Shown here piece by piece: positions 8,920 to 19,296 of a stretch of DNA of 64,000 bases. This DNA comes from Ignavibacteriaceae bacterium (GTDB lineage: Bacteria; Bacteroidota; Ignavibacteria; Ignavibacteriales; Ignavibacteriaceae). The notes beneath the pieces are model-generated. The model was not told where the DNA came from, did no database searches, and saw only the letters and a program-made list of their open reading frames with translations. Each line of letters starts with the position of its first letter. Position 1 is the stretch's first letter. The DNA is taken from contig JARLHC010000128.1 in assembly GCA_031292455.1 (NCBI GenBank), positions 16,378 to 80,377 of the forward strand, given 5' to 3'. A program made the position numbers and the translations under genes.

Positions 8920-10335
8920 ATGATCTTGACTTCCGAAACAAGAAAAGAAAACAGTAAACATCGTAAGAGAAAAAAGATACTTGAATCTGCATCAATGCTT
9001 TTTTCCCGGAAGAGCTATCATGAAGTGATGATGGATGAAGTGGCCAAGCTTGCATCAATAGCGAAGGGGACGGTTTATAATTATTTTTCATCAAAGGAAG
9101 AGCTTTATTTCTCGATAATGAAAGGGAAAATGGAGAATCTTAACCAATCATTAAAAGAAATTATTCACGAACCCCAGAGCAGCCTTGACTCACTCCGTAA
9201 ATTTATACTGCATCTTTATATGTTTATGATCAAGTATCAGAATTTCTTTCTGATATACAGGAAAGAATCTTTAAATGCTGAAAATGTATTATGTTCAGAA
9301 TTAATTGATCTTGAAAAAGATCTCAAGGAAATATTAAGAAAAATAATAAAATCGGGTAAATCTGAAGGAATATTCAGGGATATCGACGAAGAATTTTACG
9401 TAGATCTTATCCTTGGAAGTATTTATGGGGCTGTCCTTCGCGGCATAGGACAGCGGTTGAATGAGTACGAAGAAATAATGGAAAGAGAAAAAATTTATGA
9501 TTTTGTATTACGTGGATTGCATAATGGATTTAAAAATGATGAAATTCTCCCATTACGAAATAAAACGATTGTAATAACAAGAGCAGTAGAAACATCCAGA
9601 GAATCGGCAAAAATATTTACGCAGTTAGGAGCCGAGGTGATAACTTTTCCTACTCTTGACATAGTCCCCCCCGACAGCTGGGAACAATTTGATGAATTTA
9701 TTCTAAATAAGAATAAAATTGATTTCATAATCTTTACATCAGCCCATGCTGTTAAAATGTTCAGTAAGCGACTTGAAGAGTTGAACACGTCCTTAAATTT
9801 TAAGAATATAAAGGTTGTAGCTGTCGGAACCAAAACTTCTGCAATCTGTGAAAAATATGGTATTCCCCTGGACATTGTTCCTAATAATTTTAGTAGTGAG
9901 GGAGTCATTTCTGAGTTACTTAAATTCAAATTAAACAAAAAAATTATATTTATACCGAGATCCGCTATAGGCAGGGAAGAATTACCAGGCGGTTTAGAGG
10001 AATTGGGAGCAATCATAAAATCAGTACCAGTATACAATGTAGCAATTCCATCGGAGACAAGTATTGCACCGAATATTGAAAATTTACAAAAGAATAGACC
10101 GGATCTTTATATATTTACAAGTCCATCCACTTTTGAAAATTTTTTACAAATATTAAATATCACTGATCCGGTACTCTATTTTTCAGGTGTACTTATAGCG
10201 GCTATAGGACCGACCACCAGGGTGGCAGTTGAAAACAGGAATTTAAAAGTAAATATTATACCAGAAGAATACACTATTGAGGGACTTGCAAAAGCGACAG
10301 TTAATTATTTTAGCATGAATAAGGAGCATTTTTGA
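8920..10335 (+). CDS. hemD: TetR-family regulator fused to uroporphyrinogen-III synthase (HemD)
   Basis: One uninterrupted 471-codon frame encodes two full proteins. Residues 1-205 are a complete TetR/AcrR-type repressor: helix-turn-helix at about 17-62 (AKGTVYNYFSSKEELY), then an all-helical ligand/dimerisation domain. Residues about 210-471 are a complete HemD, which cyclises hydroxymethylbilane to uroporphyrinogen III: strand RNKTIVITR (213-221), FTSAHAV (272-278), AVGTKT (301-306), FTSPSTFENF (399-408), AIGPTT (428-433), YTIEGLAKA (451-459). There is no ATG between the last Met of the TetR part (M187) and M280 inside HemD, and no ribosome-binding site at the junction, so a separate HemD start is unlikely. 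The next gene, hemE, begins on the last bases of this one. The ATG at 8920 has only a weak ribosome-binding site. Confidence 0.93.
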   Translation: MILTSETRKENSKHRKRKKILESASMLFSRKSYHEVMMDEVAKLASIAKGTVYNYFSSKEELYFSIMKGKMENLNQSLKEIIHEPQSSLDSLRKFILHLYMFMIKYQNFFLIYRKESLNAENVLCSELIDLEKDLKEILRKIIKSGKSEGIFRDIDEEFYVDLILGSIYGAVLRGIGQRLNEYEEIMEREKIYDFVLRGLHNGFKNDEILPLRNKTIVITRAVETSRESAKIFTQLGAEVITFPTLDIVPPDSWEQFDEFILNKNKIDFIIFTSAHAVKMFSKRLEELNTSLNFKNIKVVAVGTKTSAICEKYGIPLDIVPNNFSSEGVISELLKFKLNKKIIFIPRSAIGREELPGGLEELGAIIKSVPVYNVAIPSETSIAPNIENLQKNRPDLYIFTSPSTFENFLQILNITDPVLYFSGVLIAAIGPTTRVAVENRNLKVNIIPEEYTIEGLAKATVNYFSMNKEHF

Positions 10336-11411
10336 ATATACAAAACGATTTATTTTTAAGAGCCTGCCGGATGGAAGAAACCAATCGCACACCTGTTTGG
10401 ATAATGCGTCAAGCGGGGAGGTATCTTCCGCAATATAGGGCTATAAGAGAAAAATATGATTTTCTAACAATGTGCAAAACTCCTGAGCTGGCAGCTCAAG
10501 TAACGATTCAACCTATTGATCTTATTGAGGTTGATGCCGCAATTATATTTTCAGATATCCTTGTAATTCCAGAAGCAATGGGAATGCATTTTGAAATGCA
10601 CGAAGGAAAAGGTCCGATGTTTCATAATCCCATCAGAACCAGAGAGGATGTTAAGCAATTAAAAAGAATAGATCCTATGAAAGATCTTGTTTTTGTTATG
10701 GATGCGATATCTTTATCAAAAAAAGAATTGAATGGAAGGGTCCCGCTTATCGGGTTCAGCGGATCACCCTGGACTTTATTAACCTATATTGTAGAGGGAA
10801 GTGGTTCTAAAAACTTTGCAACTGTTAAAAGGATGGTATATGATAATCCTGCCTTAGCACATGAAATCCTTAATAAACTTACTGAAGCTGTAGCAGATTA
10901 TCTGTCTGCTCAAATTGAGTCAGGTGTGAATGCCATCCAGATATTTGATACCTGGGGAGGGATATTATCGCCTGGGGATTTTGAAGAATTTTCTCTTCAA
11001 TATATTACCAAAATCATTTCTTTAATTAAGAAAAAAAATGAACCGATAATTTTATTTGCTAAAGGGGTTAACTATAATCCTTTAAAACTTGCTTCAATTG
11101 GTGCTGATGTTATAGGCTTGGATTGGACTATTGAAATTGGAAAAGTAAGAAATATACTGGAAGGAAAAACTGCGTTGCAGGGGAATATGGATCCGACTAT
11201 ACTTTATGCAAATAAGGAAAGAATTAAGAAAGAAGTGATTAAGATATTAAAATCATATGGAAATGGAGGCGGACATATTTTTAACCTTGGTCATGGCATA
11301 TTACCAGATGTTGATCCGGATAATGCTAAAGCAATGGTTAATTTTGTAAAAAAAGAGAGCCTATTTTATCATAAGAAAGAGAGTAGCATTAAAGGAATAA
11401 TAAATGTTTGA
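10332..11411 (+). CDS. hemE: Uroporphyrinogen decarboxylase
   Basis: Removes four carboxyl groups from uroporphyrinogen III to give coproporphyrinogen III. The start is TTG at 10332, overlapping the preceding TGA as TTGA; AAGGAG at 10321-10326 is ideally spaced and supports this non-ATG start. The 359-aa protein has the substrate-arginine signature PVWIMRQAGRYLPQYR near residue 21, the catalytic aspartate region AAIIFSDILV, GSPWTLLTY, and the C-terminal GHGILPDVDP. The 3' end overlaps hemN by 8 bp. Confidence 0.97.
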   Translation: MNIQNDLFLRACRMEETNRTPVWIMRQAGRYLPQYRAIREKYDFLTMCKTPELAAQVTIQPIDLIEVDAAIIFSDILVIPEAMGMHFEMHEGKGPMFHNPIRTREDVKQLKRIDPMKDLVFVMDAISLSKKELNGRVPLIGFSGSPWTLLTYIVEGSGSKNFATVKRMVYDNPALAHEILNKLTEAVADYLSAQIESGVNAIQIFDTWGGILSPGDFEEFSLQYITKIISLIKKKNEPIILFAKGVNYNPLKLASIGADVIGLDWTIEIGKVRNILEGKTALQGNMDPTILYANKERIKKEVIKILKSYGNGGGHIFNLGHGILPDVDPDNAKAMVNFVKKESLFYHKKESSIKGIINV

Positions 11412-12780
11412 AATTGATCTGACAAAAATCAGAAAATATGATAAGCCAGGACCGAGGTACACCAGTTACCCTACTGCACCCCAGTTTAATGAAAACTTTA
11501 AACATGAAAACTATCTTGATGAAATCGTAAAGACTAATTATGGGGAAAATCTTCCGGATCTTTCCCTTTACTTTCATTTACCTTATTGCGATACACTCTG
11601 TTATTTTTGCGGTTGTAATATGATAATTACAAGAAATCGAGACAGGGTTAAAGAATATCAGGCATATTTGAAAAAAGAAATGGATATGCTTAGAAGTTAT
11701 CTGATAGTAGATAGGCGTGTGGCTCAGCTACATTGGGGTGGAGGTACACCTACGCATTTAAATCCAGATGAAATAGCAAACCTCGCTTCCTATATAAAAG
11801 CTTCGTTTAATTTTAGAGAAAATTCAGAAAATAGTTGTGAAATCGATCCGCGAGGATTGACTAAAGCACATCTTGAAGCTCTTAGGTTTAATGGCTTTAA
11901 CAGAATCAGTATGGGTGTCCAGGATTTTAATGAAAAGGTTCAGAAAGCAGTAAACAGGATTCAGCCTGAAGATATTATCAGACAGGCAGTTGCCTGGATA
12001 AGAGAACTAAAATTTCATAGCATTAATCTTGATCTTATTTATGGACTTCCATTCCAAACTGTAAACTCGTTTGCTGATACGGTTGATAGGATAATAGATA
12101 TCTCCCCGGAAAGGATTGCAGTATTCAATTATGCTCATGTACCATGGATGAAAAAACATATGGGGCTAATTCACCCTGAAGATATTCCTTCACCTGAAGA
12201 AAAACTTCAAATTCTAAAAATGACTGTGGAGAAATTAACCGGGGCAGGGTATGTATTTATTGGTTTGGACCATTTTTCTAAGCCGAATGATGAACTTGCT
12301 GTTGCATTTAAAGAAAAGAAGCTATACAGGAATTTTCAAGGTTACAGCACTAATGCAGGAGCCGACCTTTATGCCATGGGGGTAACCGGTATTAGTCAAT
12401 TGGAGCATATATATGCGCAAAATTATAAAACAGAAAAAGAGTATTACAAGGCTCTTGATGATGAAATCCTTCCTGTTGTGAAAGGATACAAACTAAATGA
12501 AGATGATATACTCCGCAGATATGTTATAATGAAAATTATGTGCGATTTTGAAATTGATATAAAATCAATTGAAAAAAAGTTTAATATAGAATTTAATAAA
12601 TATTTTGCATGGGGAATTAAAAACCTTAAAGAGATGGAAGCGGATAATTTAGTTTCCATTTCTGAAGATAAGATCACCATTCACGATATGGGCAGGCTGC
12701 TTATCAGGAATATTGCCATGAACTTTGATGGTTATAACGAAAGGAAAGAGGATACAGCCAGGTATTCAAGGACCGTATAA
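11404..12780 (+). CDS. hemN: Oxygen-independent coproporphyrinogen III dehydrogenase (radical SAM)
   Basis: Converts coproporphyrinogen III to protoporphyrinogen IX without oxygen, using a [4Fe-4S] cluster and S-adenosylmethionine. The cluster cysteines C62, C66 and C69 (CDTLCYFC), followed by G-C71, match the E. coli HemN pattern rather than the HemW pattern. The N-terminal segment GPRYTSYPTAPQF is also typical of true HemN. Length is 458 aa, as expected. The start overlaps hemE by 8 bp. Its presence argues for the protoporphyrin-dependent branch and for anaerobic or facultative life. Confidence 0.95.
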   Translation: MFEIDLTKIRKYDKPGPRYTSYPTAPQFNENFKHENYLDEIVKTNYGENLPDLSLYFHLPYCDTLCYFCGCNMIITRNRDRVKEYQAYLKKEMDMLRSYLIVDRRVAQLHWGGGTPTHLNPDEIANLASYIKASFNFRENSENSCEIDPRGLTKAHLEALRFNGFNRISMGVQDFNEKVQKAVNRIQPEDIIRQAVAWIRELKFHSINLDLIYGLPFQTVNSFADTVDRIIDISPERIAVFNYAHVPWMKKHMGLIHPEDIPSPEEKLQILKMTVEKLTGAGYVFIGLDHFSKPNDELAVAFKEKKLYRNFQGYSTNAGADLYAMGVTGISQLEHIYAQNYKTEKEYYKALDDEILPVVKGYKLNEDDILRRYVIMKIMCDFEIDIKSIEKKFNIEFNKYFAWGIKNLKEMEADNLVSISEDKITIHDMGRLLIRNIAMNFDGYNERKEDTARYSRTV

Positions 12781-12786
12781 TTTTTA

Positions 12787-14178
12787 ATGAAAGTGCAATT
12801 AATGAACAATAAAATTGTCCTTCTCGGAGCCGGAATTTCAGGATTAACCGCTGCTTACTTTTTAGATAAGGAAGGATTTGAAGTGACCGTCCTTGAGAAA
12901 AAAAATGAAGTGGGCGGATCGATTGAAACTTTTTTTGAAAAAGGCTATTTGTTTGATAGAGGACCCAATAGCGCACTTGAGACAACTCCATTGATTGAAC
13001 AAATGGTAAAGGATCTAAATCTTGCTGATCAGTTTGTTTATGCAAACCGGAAAGGGAACAAAAGGTACATTTTAAGAAATGATTTACTACATCCTCTGCC
13101 GATGAATCCCAAAAGTCTTTTAAAGACCAAATTATTTTCAGGAAGCGGGAAATTAAGGCTTTTTGCCGAGCCCTTTATAGGGCGTTCAAATGATGGTTAT
13201 TATCAAAGTATTGCTGATTTTGTAAAAAGGAGACTTGGGCAGGAATTTCTTGATTATGCAATAAATCCCTTTGTGGCAGGTGTTTATGCCGGAAATCCGG
13301 AAGATTTAAGCGTTAAGTCTGCCTTTCCTAAACTTTATGCTCTTGAAGAGAAGTATGGCGGGTTAATTAAAGGAACTATTAAAAGCATAAAGGAAAGAAA
13401 AAACAGACCAGAAAAATCAAAACAAGATGCAAAAATGTATTCATTTAGCGATGGGATGCAAGTATTGCCCAAAGCAATTTCAGAATATCTTGGTGAAAAA
13501 ATTCATTTGAATACTGAAGTTAACTCAGTGGAAAAGATTTCCACCGGGTATAAAATTAATTTATCCAATGCCGGAGAAACTTCGTCCATATTATCCAACT
13601 ATATTGTTTCCACAATTCCTGCTTATTCAGCGTCAATTCTTTTCGGCCGATTTGATTCAGATCTGGCAGGTCATTTAGATAAAATTTATTACCCCCCGGT
13701 ATTAGTTTTATATCTTGGTTATGATAAAAAAGATATCGGGCAAGTACTTGATGGATTCGGATTTTTGATCCCGGCAAAAGAAAAGAAATCATTTTTAGGA
13801 GCAATCTGGAGCTCAGTTCTATTCCCTAACCGCGCATTTGAAGATAAAGCATCCTTCACTCTTTTTATCGGAGGCGCAAGGGATCCTGAAATTGTAAGTT
13901 ATGATAAAGAACTATTGATTAAAAAAGTAAGAAATGAATTTGAGTCATTAATGAAGATTACAGGAGAGCCGTTATATGTCTCATATAAATTTTGGCCCAA
14001 AGCTATCCCCCAATATAACATAGGTTATGTAGAACATGAAAGGTATTTTGATAAGTTCGAAAAGGAAAATCCGGGAATATTGCTTGCCGGAAATTACAGA
14101 GAGGGCATTTCAGTCGGGGATTGTATTAAAAATTCAGAGAAAATTGTGAATAAAATTAAAAACCTTTCAAATTATTAG
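12787..14178 (+). CDS. hemG: Protoporphyrinogen/coproporphyrinogen oxidase (HemY-type flavoprotein)
   Basis: An FAD-dependent oxidase of 463 aa that aromatises protoporphyrinogen IX. The dinucleotide-binding motif GAGISG is at residues 14-19, followed by [14 protein letters not shown], and FDRGPN near residue 57, all typical of HemY-type enzymes. The C-terminus [13 protein letters not shown] closes the FAD site. This family normally uses molecular oxygen, whereas its neighbour HemN does not. Members from Firmicutes and Actinobacteria act on coproporphyrinogen instead; HemN next door favours protoporphyrinogen here. Two starts are possible, 12787 or the in-frame ATG 15 bases later; neither has a clear ribosome-binding site. 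Confidence 0.92.
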   Translation: MKVQLMNNKIVLLGAGISGLTAAYFLDKEGFEVTVLEKKNEVGGSIETFFEKGYLFDRGPNSALETTPLIEQMVKDLNLADQFVYANRKGNKRYILRNDLLHPLPMNPKSLLKTKLFSGSGKLRLFAEPFIGRSNDGYYQSIADFVKRRLGQEFLDYAINPFVAGVYAGNPEDLSVKSAFPKLYALEEKYGGLIKGTIKSIKERKNRPEKSKQDAKMYSFSDGMQVLPKAISEYLGEKIHLNTEVNSVEKISTGYKINLSNAGETSSILSNYIVSTIPAYSASILFGRFDSDLAGHLDKIYYPPVLVLYLGYDKKDIGQVLDGFGFLIPAKEKKSFLGAIWSSVLFPNRAFEDKASFTLFIGGARDPEIVSYDKELLIKKVRNEFESLMKITGEPLYVSYKFWPKAIPQYNIGYVEHERYFDKFEKENPGILLAGNYREGISVGDCIKNSEKIVNKIKNLSNY

Positions 14179-14192
14179 CAAAGGAGTATAAA

Positions 14193-15179
14193 ATGGCACT
14201 TTATCCGACTAAAAGATTAAGAAGATTAAGGTATAACCCGATTATCAGAAATATGATCCGCGAAACCACACTAACCAAGGATGATTTCATATATCCTTTG
14301 TTTGTAATCCCCGGCAAAAATATTAAAAGAGAAGTCAAATCGATGCCGGGTAATTACCAGATGTCGGTAGATGAAATTGTTAAAGAGTGTAAAAAAATTT
14401 ATTCGCTTGGTATACCGGCAATTATTCTATTCGGAATCCCAGATCATAAAGATGAAGTAGGTTCAGGGGCTTATGATTCGAATGGGATAATCCAGCAGGC
14501 TGTAAAAGCAATCAAGAAAGAAGTTAAAGATCTGCTTATTATAACGGATGTATGTTTATGTGAATATACATCCCATGGCCACTGCGGCGTGTTGGGTGGT
14601 GAGGAAATTTTAAATGATGAAACAGTCGAACTTCTTGTTAAAGAATCAATTTCACATGTTGAAGCGGGAGCAGATATTATTGCACCCTCAGATATGATGG
14701 ATGGAAGAATAGGAGCAATAAGGAAGGCGCTAGACGGGAAAGGTTTTTATAAAATTCCTATATTGAGTTATGCAGCTAAATATGCTTCCGGGTATTATGG
14801 GCCATTCCGTGAAGCGGCCGAATCTACACCGGCTTTTGGCGATAGGAGATCTCATCAGATGGATCCGGGGAATAGCATGGAAGCGATGCGAGAAATCGAA
14901 GAAGACATTGAAGAAGGCGCAGATATAATAATGGTAAAACCAGCAGGTCCTTATCTGGATGTAATTTATCAGGCAAAACAAAAATTCGGAATGCCAACTG
15001 CTGCCTATCAGGTTTCAGGCGAATTTGCAATGATAAAAGCCGCCGGAAAGAATGGTTGGATTGATGAAGAAAGGATCATGATGGAATCATTAACTGCAAT
15101 TAAACGTGCAGGAGCTGATATGATTTTAACTTATTTTGCAAAGGATGCAGCAAAGTATCTGGATAGAACCAACAAATAA
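14193..15179 (+). CDS. hemB: Delta-aminolevulinic acid dehydratase (porphobilinogen synthase)
   Basis: Condenses two 5-aminolevulinate molecules to porphobilinogen. The 328-aa protein has both Schiff-base lysines, K196 ([13 protein letters not shown]) and K249 ([10 protein letters not shown]), and the three zinc cysteines C121, C123 and C131 ([13 protein letters not shown]), so it is a zinc-dependent type and not the magnesium-only type. AAAGGAG precedes the ATG. It is the last gene of the heme operon, 14 bases after hemG. No hairpin terminator is visible directly after it. Confidence 0.97.
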   Translation: MALYPTKRLRRLRYNPIIRNMIRETTLTKDDFIYPLFVIPGKNIKREVKSMPGNYQMSVDEIVKECKKIYSLGIPAIILFGIPDHKDEVGSGAYDSNGIIQQAVKAIKKEVKDLLIITDVCLCEYTSHGHCGVLGGEEILNDETVELLVKESISHVEAGADIIAPSDMMDGRIGAIRKALDGKGFYKIPILSYAAKYASGYYGPFREAAESTPAFGDRRSHQMDPGNSMEAMREIEEDIEEGADIIMVKPAGPYLDVIYQAKQKFGMPTAAYQVSGEFAMIKAAGKNGWIDEERIMMESLTAIKRAGADMILTYFAKDAAKYLDRTNK

Positions 15180-15258
15180 TTTATAAATAAAGGGAAATAG
15201 GATCGCGTTCTTTAACAATAATAATCCGGAAAAGGATACAGAAATAAAAAACAATCTT

Positions 15259-16263
15259 ATGAATATTCTGGTTGTGAGAAGGCATAACCAAATTGGAGAT
15301 ATGCTTTGCTCTCTTCCTTTATATCAAGCTCTTAAAAAGAAGTATCCGGAATCTTCTATAACCTTAGTAGCCTCCCCGACAAATTATCCCATTCCATTTC
15401 AGAAGATAAATCCTTTTATTGCTGAGGTTATTTTTTATGATAAGACTTCTTTTAACTCAATTTATCAATTCTATAAAAAACTGTGGCATAAAAAATATTA
15501 CCTTGGTATCGTGCCTTCCACTGTGAAGATCTCCACTACCTCTCATATAATAAATTATTTATCGCGTGCGAAATTAAGAGTTGGAGTTAAAAGCATTGAT
15601 GGTATTAAGAATCCGGCTGCCAGACTCCTAAACATTAAAAAAGATTTTTATTGGTCCCAAAACAATGTACATCAGACGCAAAGAAACATTGAAATAGCAC
15701 AATTAGCGGGGTGCGGAGGGTCGGATATTAATTATAAGTTCAGGTTAAATTTATCGCGGGAAGATCAGAATATAGCAAATAATTTTATGTATCAAAATTT
15801 TCCTGATAATAAAAGAATCATTATTGGTTTCCATCCTGGAGCGGGTAAGATAACTCATATATGGGATACAAATAACTTTATAAAATTAATAGAAGATCTC
15901 TATAAAAAATATAATAATTATATCTTTATTACCAGCGGGGAAATCGACAAAGGAATAACAAATAAAATAATAGACGTATTATTACGAAAGGAAATTAAAT
16001 TCAGTCTTGCTGAAAATATGCCAGTTTTACAATTAGCAGCAGTTTTGGGGCATATAAATCTCTACATTACGAATGATACTGGTCCCATGCATATTGCAGG
16101 AATGACAAGTGTTAATCAAATTTCGCTTATGCTGCCAACCAATGAATTTGAATGGGCTCCCAAAGGAAATTATAAATATTCATTAAAATCAGAACCTGGG
16201 GATATAAACACAATAAAATATGAAGATGTCTTGGAATTATGCAATAAAATATTAGCAGGGTAA
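15259..16263 (+). CDS. Glycosyltransferase family 9 (ADP-heptose:LPS heptosyltransferase type)
   Basis: Predicted to move heptose from ADP-heptose onto the LPS core at the inner face of the cytoplasmic membrane. The 334-aa protein opens with ILVVRRHNQIGDMLCSLP, the GT9 nucleotide-sugar fold start; the C-terminal domain has HPGA (near 195) and NDTGPMHIA (near 273), the two GT9 donor-site signatures. It pairs logically with rfaD at 3142. It is 2 bases upstream of the YjbR gene and 79 bases after hemB. Which heptose position it serves cannot be told. Confidence 0.88.
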   Translation: MNILVVRRHNQIGDMLCSLPLYQALKKKYPESSITLVASPTNYPIPFQKINPFIAEVIFYDKTSFNSIYQFYKKLWHKKYYLGIVPSTVKISTTSHIINYLSRAKLRVGVKSIDGIKNPAARLLNIKKDFYWSQNNVHQTQRNIEIAQLAGCGGSDINYKFRLNLSREDQNIANNFMYQNFPDNKRIIIGFHPGAGKITHIWDTNNFIKLIEDLYKKYNNYIFITSGEIDKGITNKIIDVLLRKEIKFSLAENMPVLQLAAVLGHINLYITNDTGPMHIAGMTSVNQISLMLPTNEFEWAPKGNYKYSLKSEPGDINTIKYEDVLELCNKILAG

Positions 16264-16265
16264 AC

Positions 16266-16619
16266 ATGGATCTTGAAAAAGTAAGAAGCTATTGTTTGAA
16301 AAAAAAAGGAGTTACTGAAACATTACCCTTTAATGAAGATACGCCTGTTTATAAAGTAATGGGGAAAATGTTTCTTCTATCAAATCTTACACCACCGGTT
16401 AGTATAAATATAAAATGCGATCCGGAACTTGCAATTGAATTAAGGGAAAGATATGATTCGGTAACTCCTGGATTTCACATGAATAAACTACATTGGAATA
16501 CTGTGGTTCTTGATGGGAGCATTCCAGACAAATATATTTACGAGTGGATTGATTTATCCTATGAGTTGACTATACTAGGACTCTCCAAAAAAGAGAAAGA
16601 AATGCTTTCGAAATTATAG
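16266..16619 (+). CDS. MmcQ/YjbR family protein
   Basis: A 117-aa cytosolic protein with the CyaY-like fold of the MmcQ/YjbR family. Visible hallmarks are TLPFNEDTPVYKVMGKMF in the first third, a strand of INIKCDP, and the conserved PGFHMNKLHWNTVVLDG block near residues 68-84. Family members have been called DNA-binding, but no reaction is established. It starts 2 bases after the glycosyltransferase gene and is convergent with the beta-CASP nuclease gene. Confidence 0.88.
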   Translation: MDLEKVRSYCLKKKGVTETLPFNEDTPVYKVMGKMFLLSNLTPPVSINIKCDPELAIELRERYDSVTPGFHMNKLHWNTVVLDGSIPDKYIYEWIDLSYELTILGLSKKEKEMLSKL

Positions 16620-16641
16620 TCAGGTAAAAGGACATTATGCA

Positions 16642-17979
16642 TTAGAGTATTAATTCCTTCCCGGCTTCTGCGCTGAAAACTTTAATGTGCCTAAATTCTT
16701 TCAAAATGTGCTCACCAACCCAGTCAATTGATAGTGGATCACCATGAACCAATATTACTTTTCCCGGATTTAGTTTATTAACTATTTCAATCAAATCTTC
16801 CCTGAATGCATGTGAAGGAAATCGAAAACATTGTATCTGGCATTTTACAATTTCAGATTCAGATAATTCAGACAACCTTATTTGATCACCTTTGGATGCA
16901 TTTGCAATTTTATATCCGGGCGTATTCTTCTCCATGTATCCTACTGTAAATATAGCAGAACGTGGATTTTTTAACCAATGTTTTGCAAGATTATAAGAAG
17001 CGGTACTCTCCAGCATCATTCCGCTTGAAGCAAGTACAATGGAAGGGCTTTTAAAAAACTCTTCATAATTTGTAATATCATAAAGATTTTTCTGTGAAAT
17101 ATTTTTAAGAACAAATTCTTTATCTAGCATGTTTACATTATAACGGTTGTAATCATAAACAGTGTTTATCTTTGTTCCGATTCCTCCCGTATAAATATCA
17201 GTCTCTGTTAAAGTTCCCTTCTGCATAAGATTCCAGACTGTAGCAAGTATTTCCTGATGCTTCCCCAGAGAGAATACCGGTATAAGAATTGATCCTCCAT
17301 TCGAAATTATAGTATTTGCTTCCATACTCCAGGATAATATTGCCCTGGTATCGGTGGAACCGTATGTTGTCTCCAGTAAAAGCAAATCGATTTTGGTTTT
17401 CGGGAGCCTGGCCTTATCAATTAATGATTGGCTGCTTAACTTAATATCTCCGGTGTAAAACAATCTTTCTTCTCCGGTATCGATCAATATTCCTGCAGAA
17501 CCAAGTATATGACCTGCGCCATGGAAAGAAGCCTTAATTATTTTTAATCCGTTATATCCTTTAAGCTCAAATACTTCCTCGTACGATCTGTATTCAATTG
17601 ATTGAATCAGCAAATCAATCTCTTCATGAGAATACAATTTCATATAAGAATGATCACCAAGCTGTTCCCTGAATATTGATACAGAATTATGCAATGTTAG
17701 TTCAGCAATAGCTCGTGTTTGAGGGGTTGTAATTATCTTAATATATGGATGTCGTTGTACAAGATAGGGGAGTGAATTGATATGGTCCATGTGCGCATGC
17801 GAAATGAGTACATAATCAACTGGCAGATCTTTTATAAGATCAAAGTTTGGGAGAGAATCCAGTCCGCTCTTTTGAGGATGCATACCACAGTCGAGCAAAA
17901 TACCGGTTCCTTCGATACCCAAATAATAACAGTTTGCACCTATTTCGCCTGCTCCGCCAAGTGGAATAAATTTAATCAT
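16642..17979 (-). CDS. Metallo-beta-lactamase/beta-CASP RNA-processing nuclease family protein
   Basis: A 445-aa zinc hydrolase related to the archaeal and eukaryotic CPSF73/Ysh1 group. The metal motif HAHMDH is at residues 61-66, after GGAGEIGANCYYL and DCGMHP. Further ligands are in HGAGHILGSAG, and FYTGD marks the domain end. The beta-CASP insert (about 200-340) includes ILIPVFSLGKHQE, and the C-terminal HGDP fits motif C. Such proteins cut or trim RNA; some bacterial members have unknown substrates. It has its own transcription unit, convergent with the YjbR gene and divergent from the flavoprotein gene by about 50 bases. Confidence 0.88.
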   Translation of the reverse strand: MIKFIPLGGAGEIGANCYYLGIEGTGILLDCGMHPQKSGLDSLPNFDLIKDLPVDYVLISHAHMDHINSLPYLVQRHPYIKIITTPQTRAIAELTLHNSVSIFREQLGDHSYMKLYSHEEIDLLIQSIEYRSYEEVFELKGYNGLKIIKASFHGAGHILGSAGILIDTGEERLFYTGDIKLSSQSLIDKARLPKTKIDLLLLETTYGSTDTRAILSWSMEANTIISNGGSILIPVFSLGKHQEILATVWNLMQKGTLTETDIYTGGIGTKINTVYDYNRYNVNMLDKEFVLKNISQKNLYDITNYEEFFKSPSIVLASSGMMLESTASYNLAKHWLKNPRSAIFTVGYMEKNTPGYKIANASKGDQIRLSELSESEIVKCQIQCFRFPSHAFREDLIEIVNKLNPGKVILVHGDPLSIDWVGEHILKEFRHIKVFSAEAGKELIL

Positions 17980-18028
17980 AAATTAAAATAATAATTTGTT
18001 TAGTCATTTATATTAAATTTGAATAGTG

Positions 18029-19243
18029 ATGAAAAAAGAAAATAATATTATAATAATTGGCGGGGGAGCAGCGGGCTTCTTTGCCGCTATTGCATCTGCA
18101 GAAAAGAACTTGGGGAATAATATTATTATTCTGGAAAAGGGGGATGGTGTCTTAAGCAAAGTAAAAATCTCCGGTGGAGGAAGATGTAATGTTACTAATT
18201 CCTGTACTGATCCTAGAGAACTGGTTAAATATTACCCCCGCGGAGGAAAAGAGTTACTTTCACCATTCTATAAATTCAATCCCGGGGATACAATTGAATG
18301 GTTTGAAAGGCAAGGAGTAAAATTAAAAACTGAACCTGACGGTCGAATTTTCTCAGCATCTAATGATTCCCAAACCATTGTTGACTGTTTGGTTGATTCT
18401 GCTATAAGCAACAATATTAAAGTTTTAACTCAGTCCCGAGTCACTAACATTCAGAAAACCTCTTCAGGGAATTGGAATATTACTTCTTCTGGGAAAGAAT
18501 TTCAAGCTACTTCCGTTATAATCTGCTCAGGAAGCAGCAATTCTATTTGGAAAATTATTAATAATCTGGGACATAAAATCGAATTTCCAATCCCTTCTCT
18601 GTTCACTTTTAATATTAAAGATAATAGGATTGAAGGGATTTCAGGAATTTCTGTACCGGATTCTGAAGTTAGAATAGAAGGAACTAAATTAAAATCAACT
18701 GGACCTTTATTAATTACACATTGGGGTATGAGCGGTCCGGCAATATTAAAAATATCCGCATGGGGTGCAAGAGAACTTTATGCAAGAGATTATAAATTCA
18801 GAATTTTAATAAACTGGCTGCCGGGTACTAGTACAGAATCAGTAAAAGAACAAATAAATCAGGTCAAAATAAATAATATTAGCAGCAACATTTATTCCTT
18901 TTCGCCCTTTGCCTTACCTATCCGCTTATGGCAAAGGCTTCTTGAACATACCGGTATTAATAAAGATGTAAAGTGGAATAACCTTTCCGGATCTCTTTTG
19001 AATAATCTTGCTATGCAACTGGCTGAAAGCAGTTTTAATGTAAACGGAAAAAGCACCTTCAAAGAAGAGTTCGTTACTTGCGGTGGAGTTTGCCTGAACG
19101 AAATTGATTTCAAATCCATGGAAAGCAAACTTCATAAAGGCCTATTCTTCGCGGGTGAAGTTCTGAATATTGATGCCCTAACTGGGGGGTTTAATTTCCA
19201 GGCGGCATGGACAACCGGCTGGATCGCGGGGAATATGATATAG
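18029..19243 (+). CDS. HI0933/YhiN-family FAD-dependent oxidoreductase
   Basis: A flavoprotein of 404 aa with the GGGAAGFFAAI dinucleotide motif at the N-terminus, the family signature KVKISGGGRCNVTN near residue 46, and the C-terminal LFFAGEVLNIDALTGGFN-type FAD closure. The family includes YhiN and BaiN; most members have no proven substrate. An in-frame GTG lies 3 bases upstream of the chosen ATG, so the exact start may shift by one codon. It is divergent from the nuclease gene and stands 53 bases before hemL, with which it may be co-transcribed. Confidence 0.88.
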   Translation: MKKENNIIIIGGGAAGFFAAIASAEKNLGNNIIILEKGDGVLSKVKISGGGRCNVTNSCTDPRELVKYYPRGGKELLSPFYKFNPGDTIEWFERQGVKLKTEPDGRIFSASNDSQTIVDCLVDSAISNNIKVLTQSRVTNIQKTSSGNWNITSSGKEFQATSVIICSGSSNSIWKIINNLGHKIEFPIPSLFTFNIKDNRIEGISGISVPDSEVRIEGTKLKSTGPLLITHWGMSGPAILKISAWGARELYARDYKFRILINWLPGTSTESVKEQINQVKINNISSNIYSFSPFALPIRLWQRLLEHTGINKDVKWNNLSGSLLNNLAMQLAESSFNVNGKSTFKEEFVTCGGVCLNEIDFKSMESKLHKGLFFAGEVLNIDALTGGFNFQAAWTTGWIAGNMI

Positions 19244-19296
19244 ATTATTAAGCCGGATTCCTATATTTTTAACATCAACTGATAATAATTAGTATA

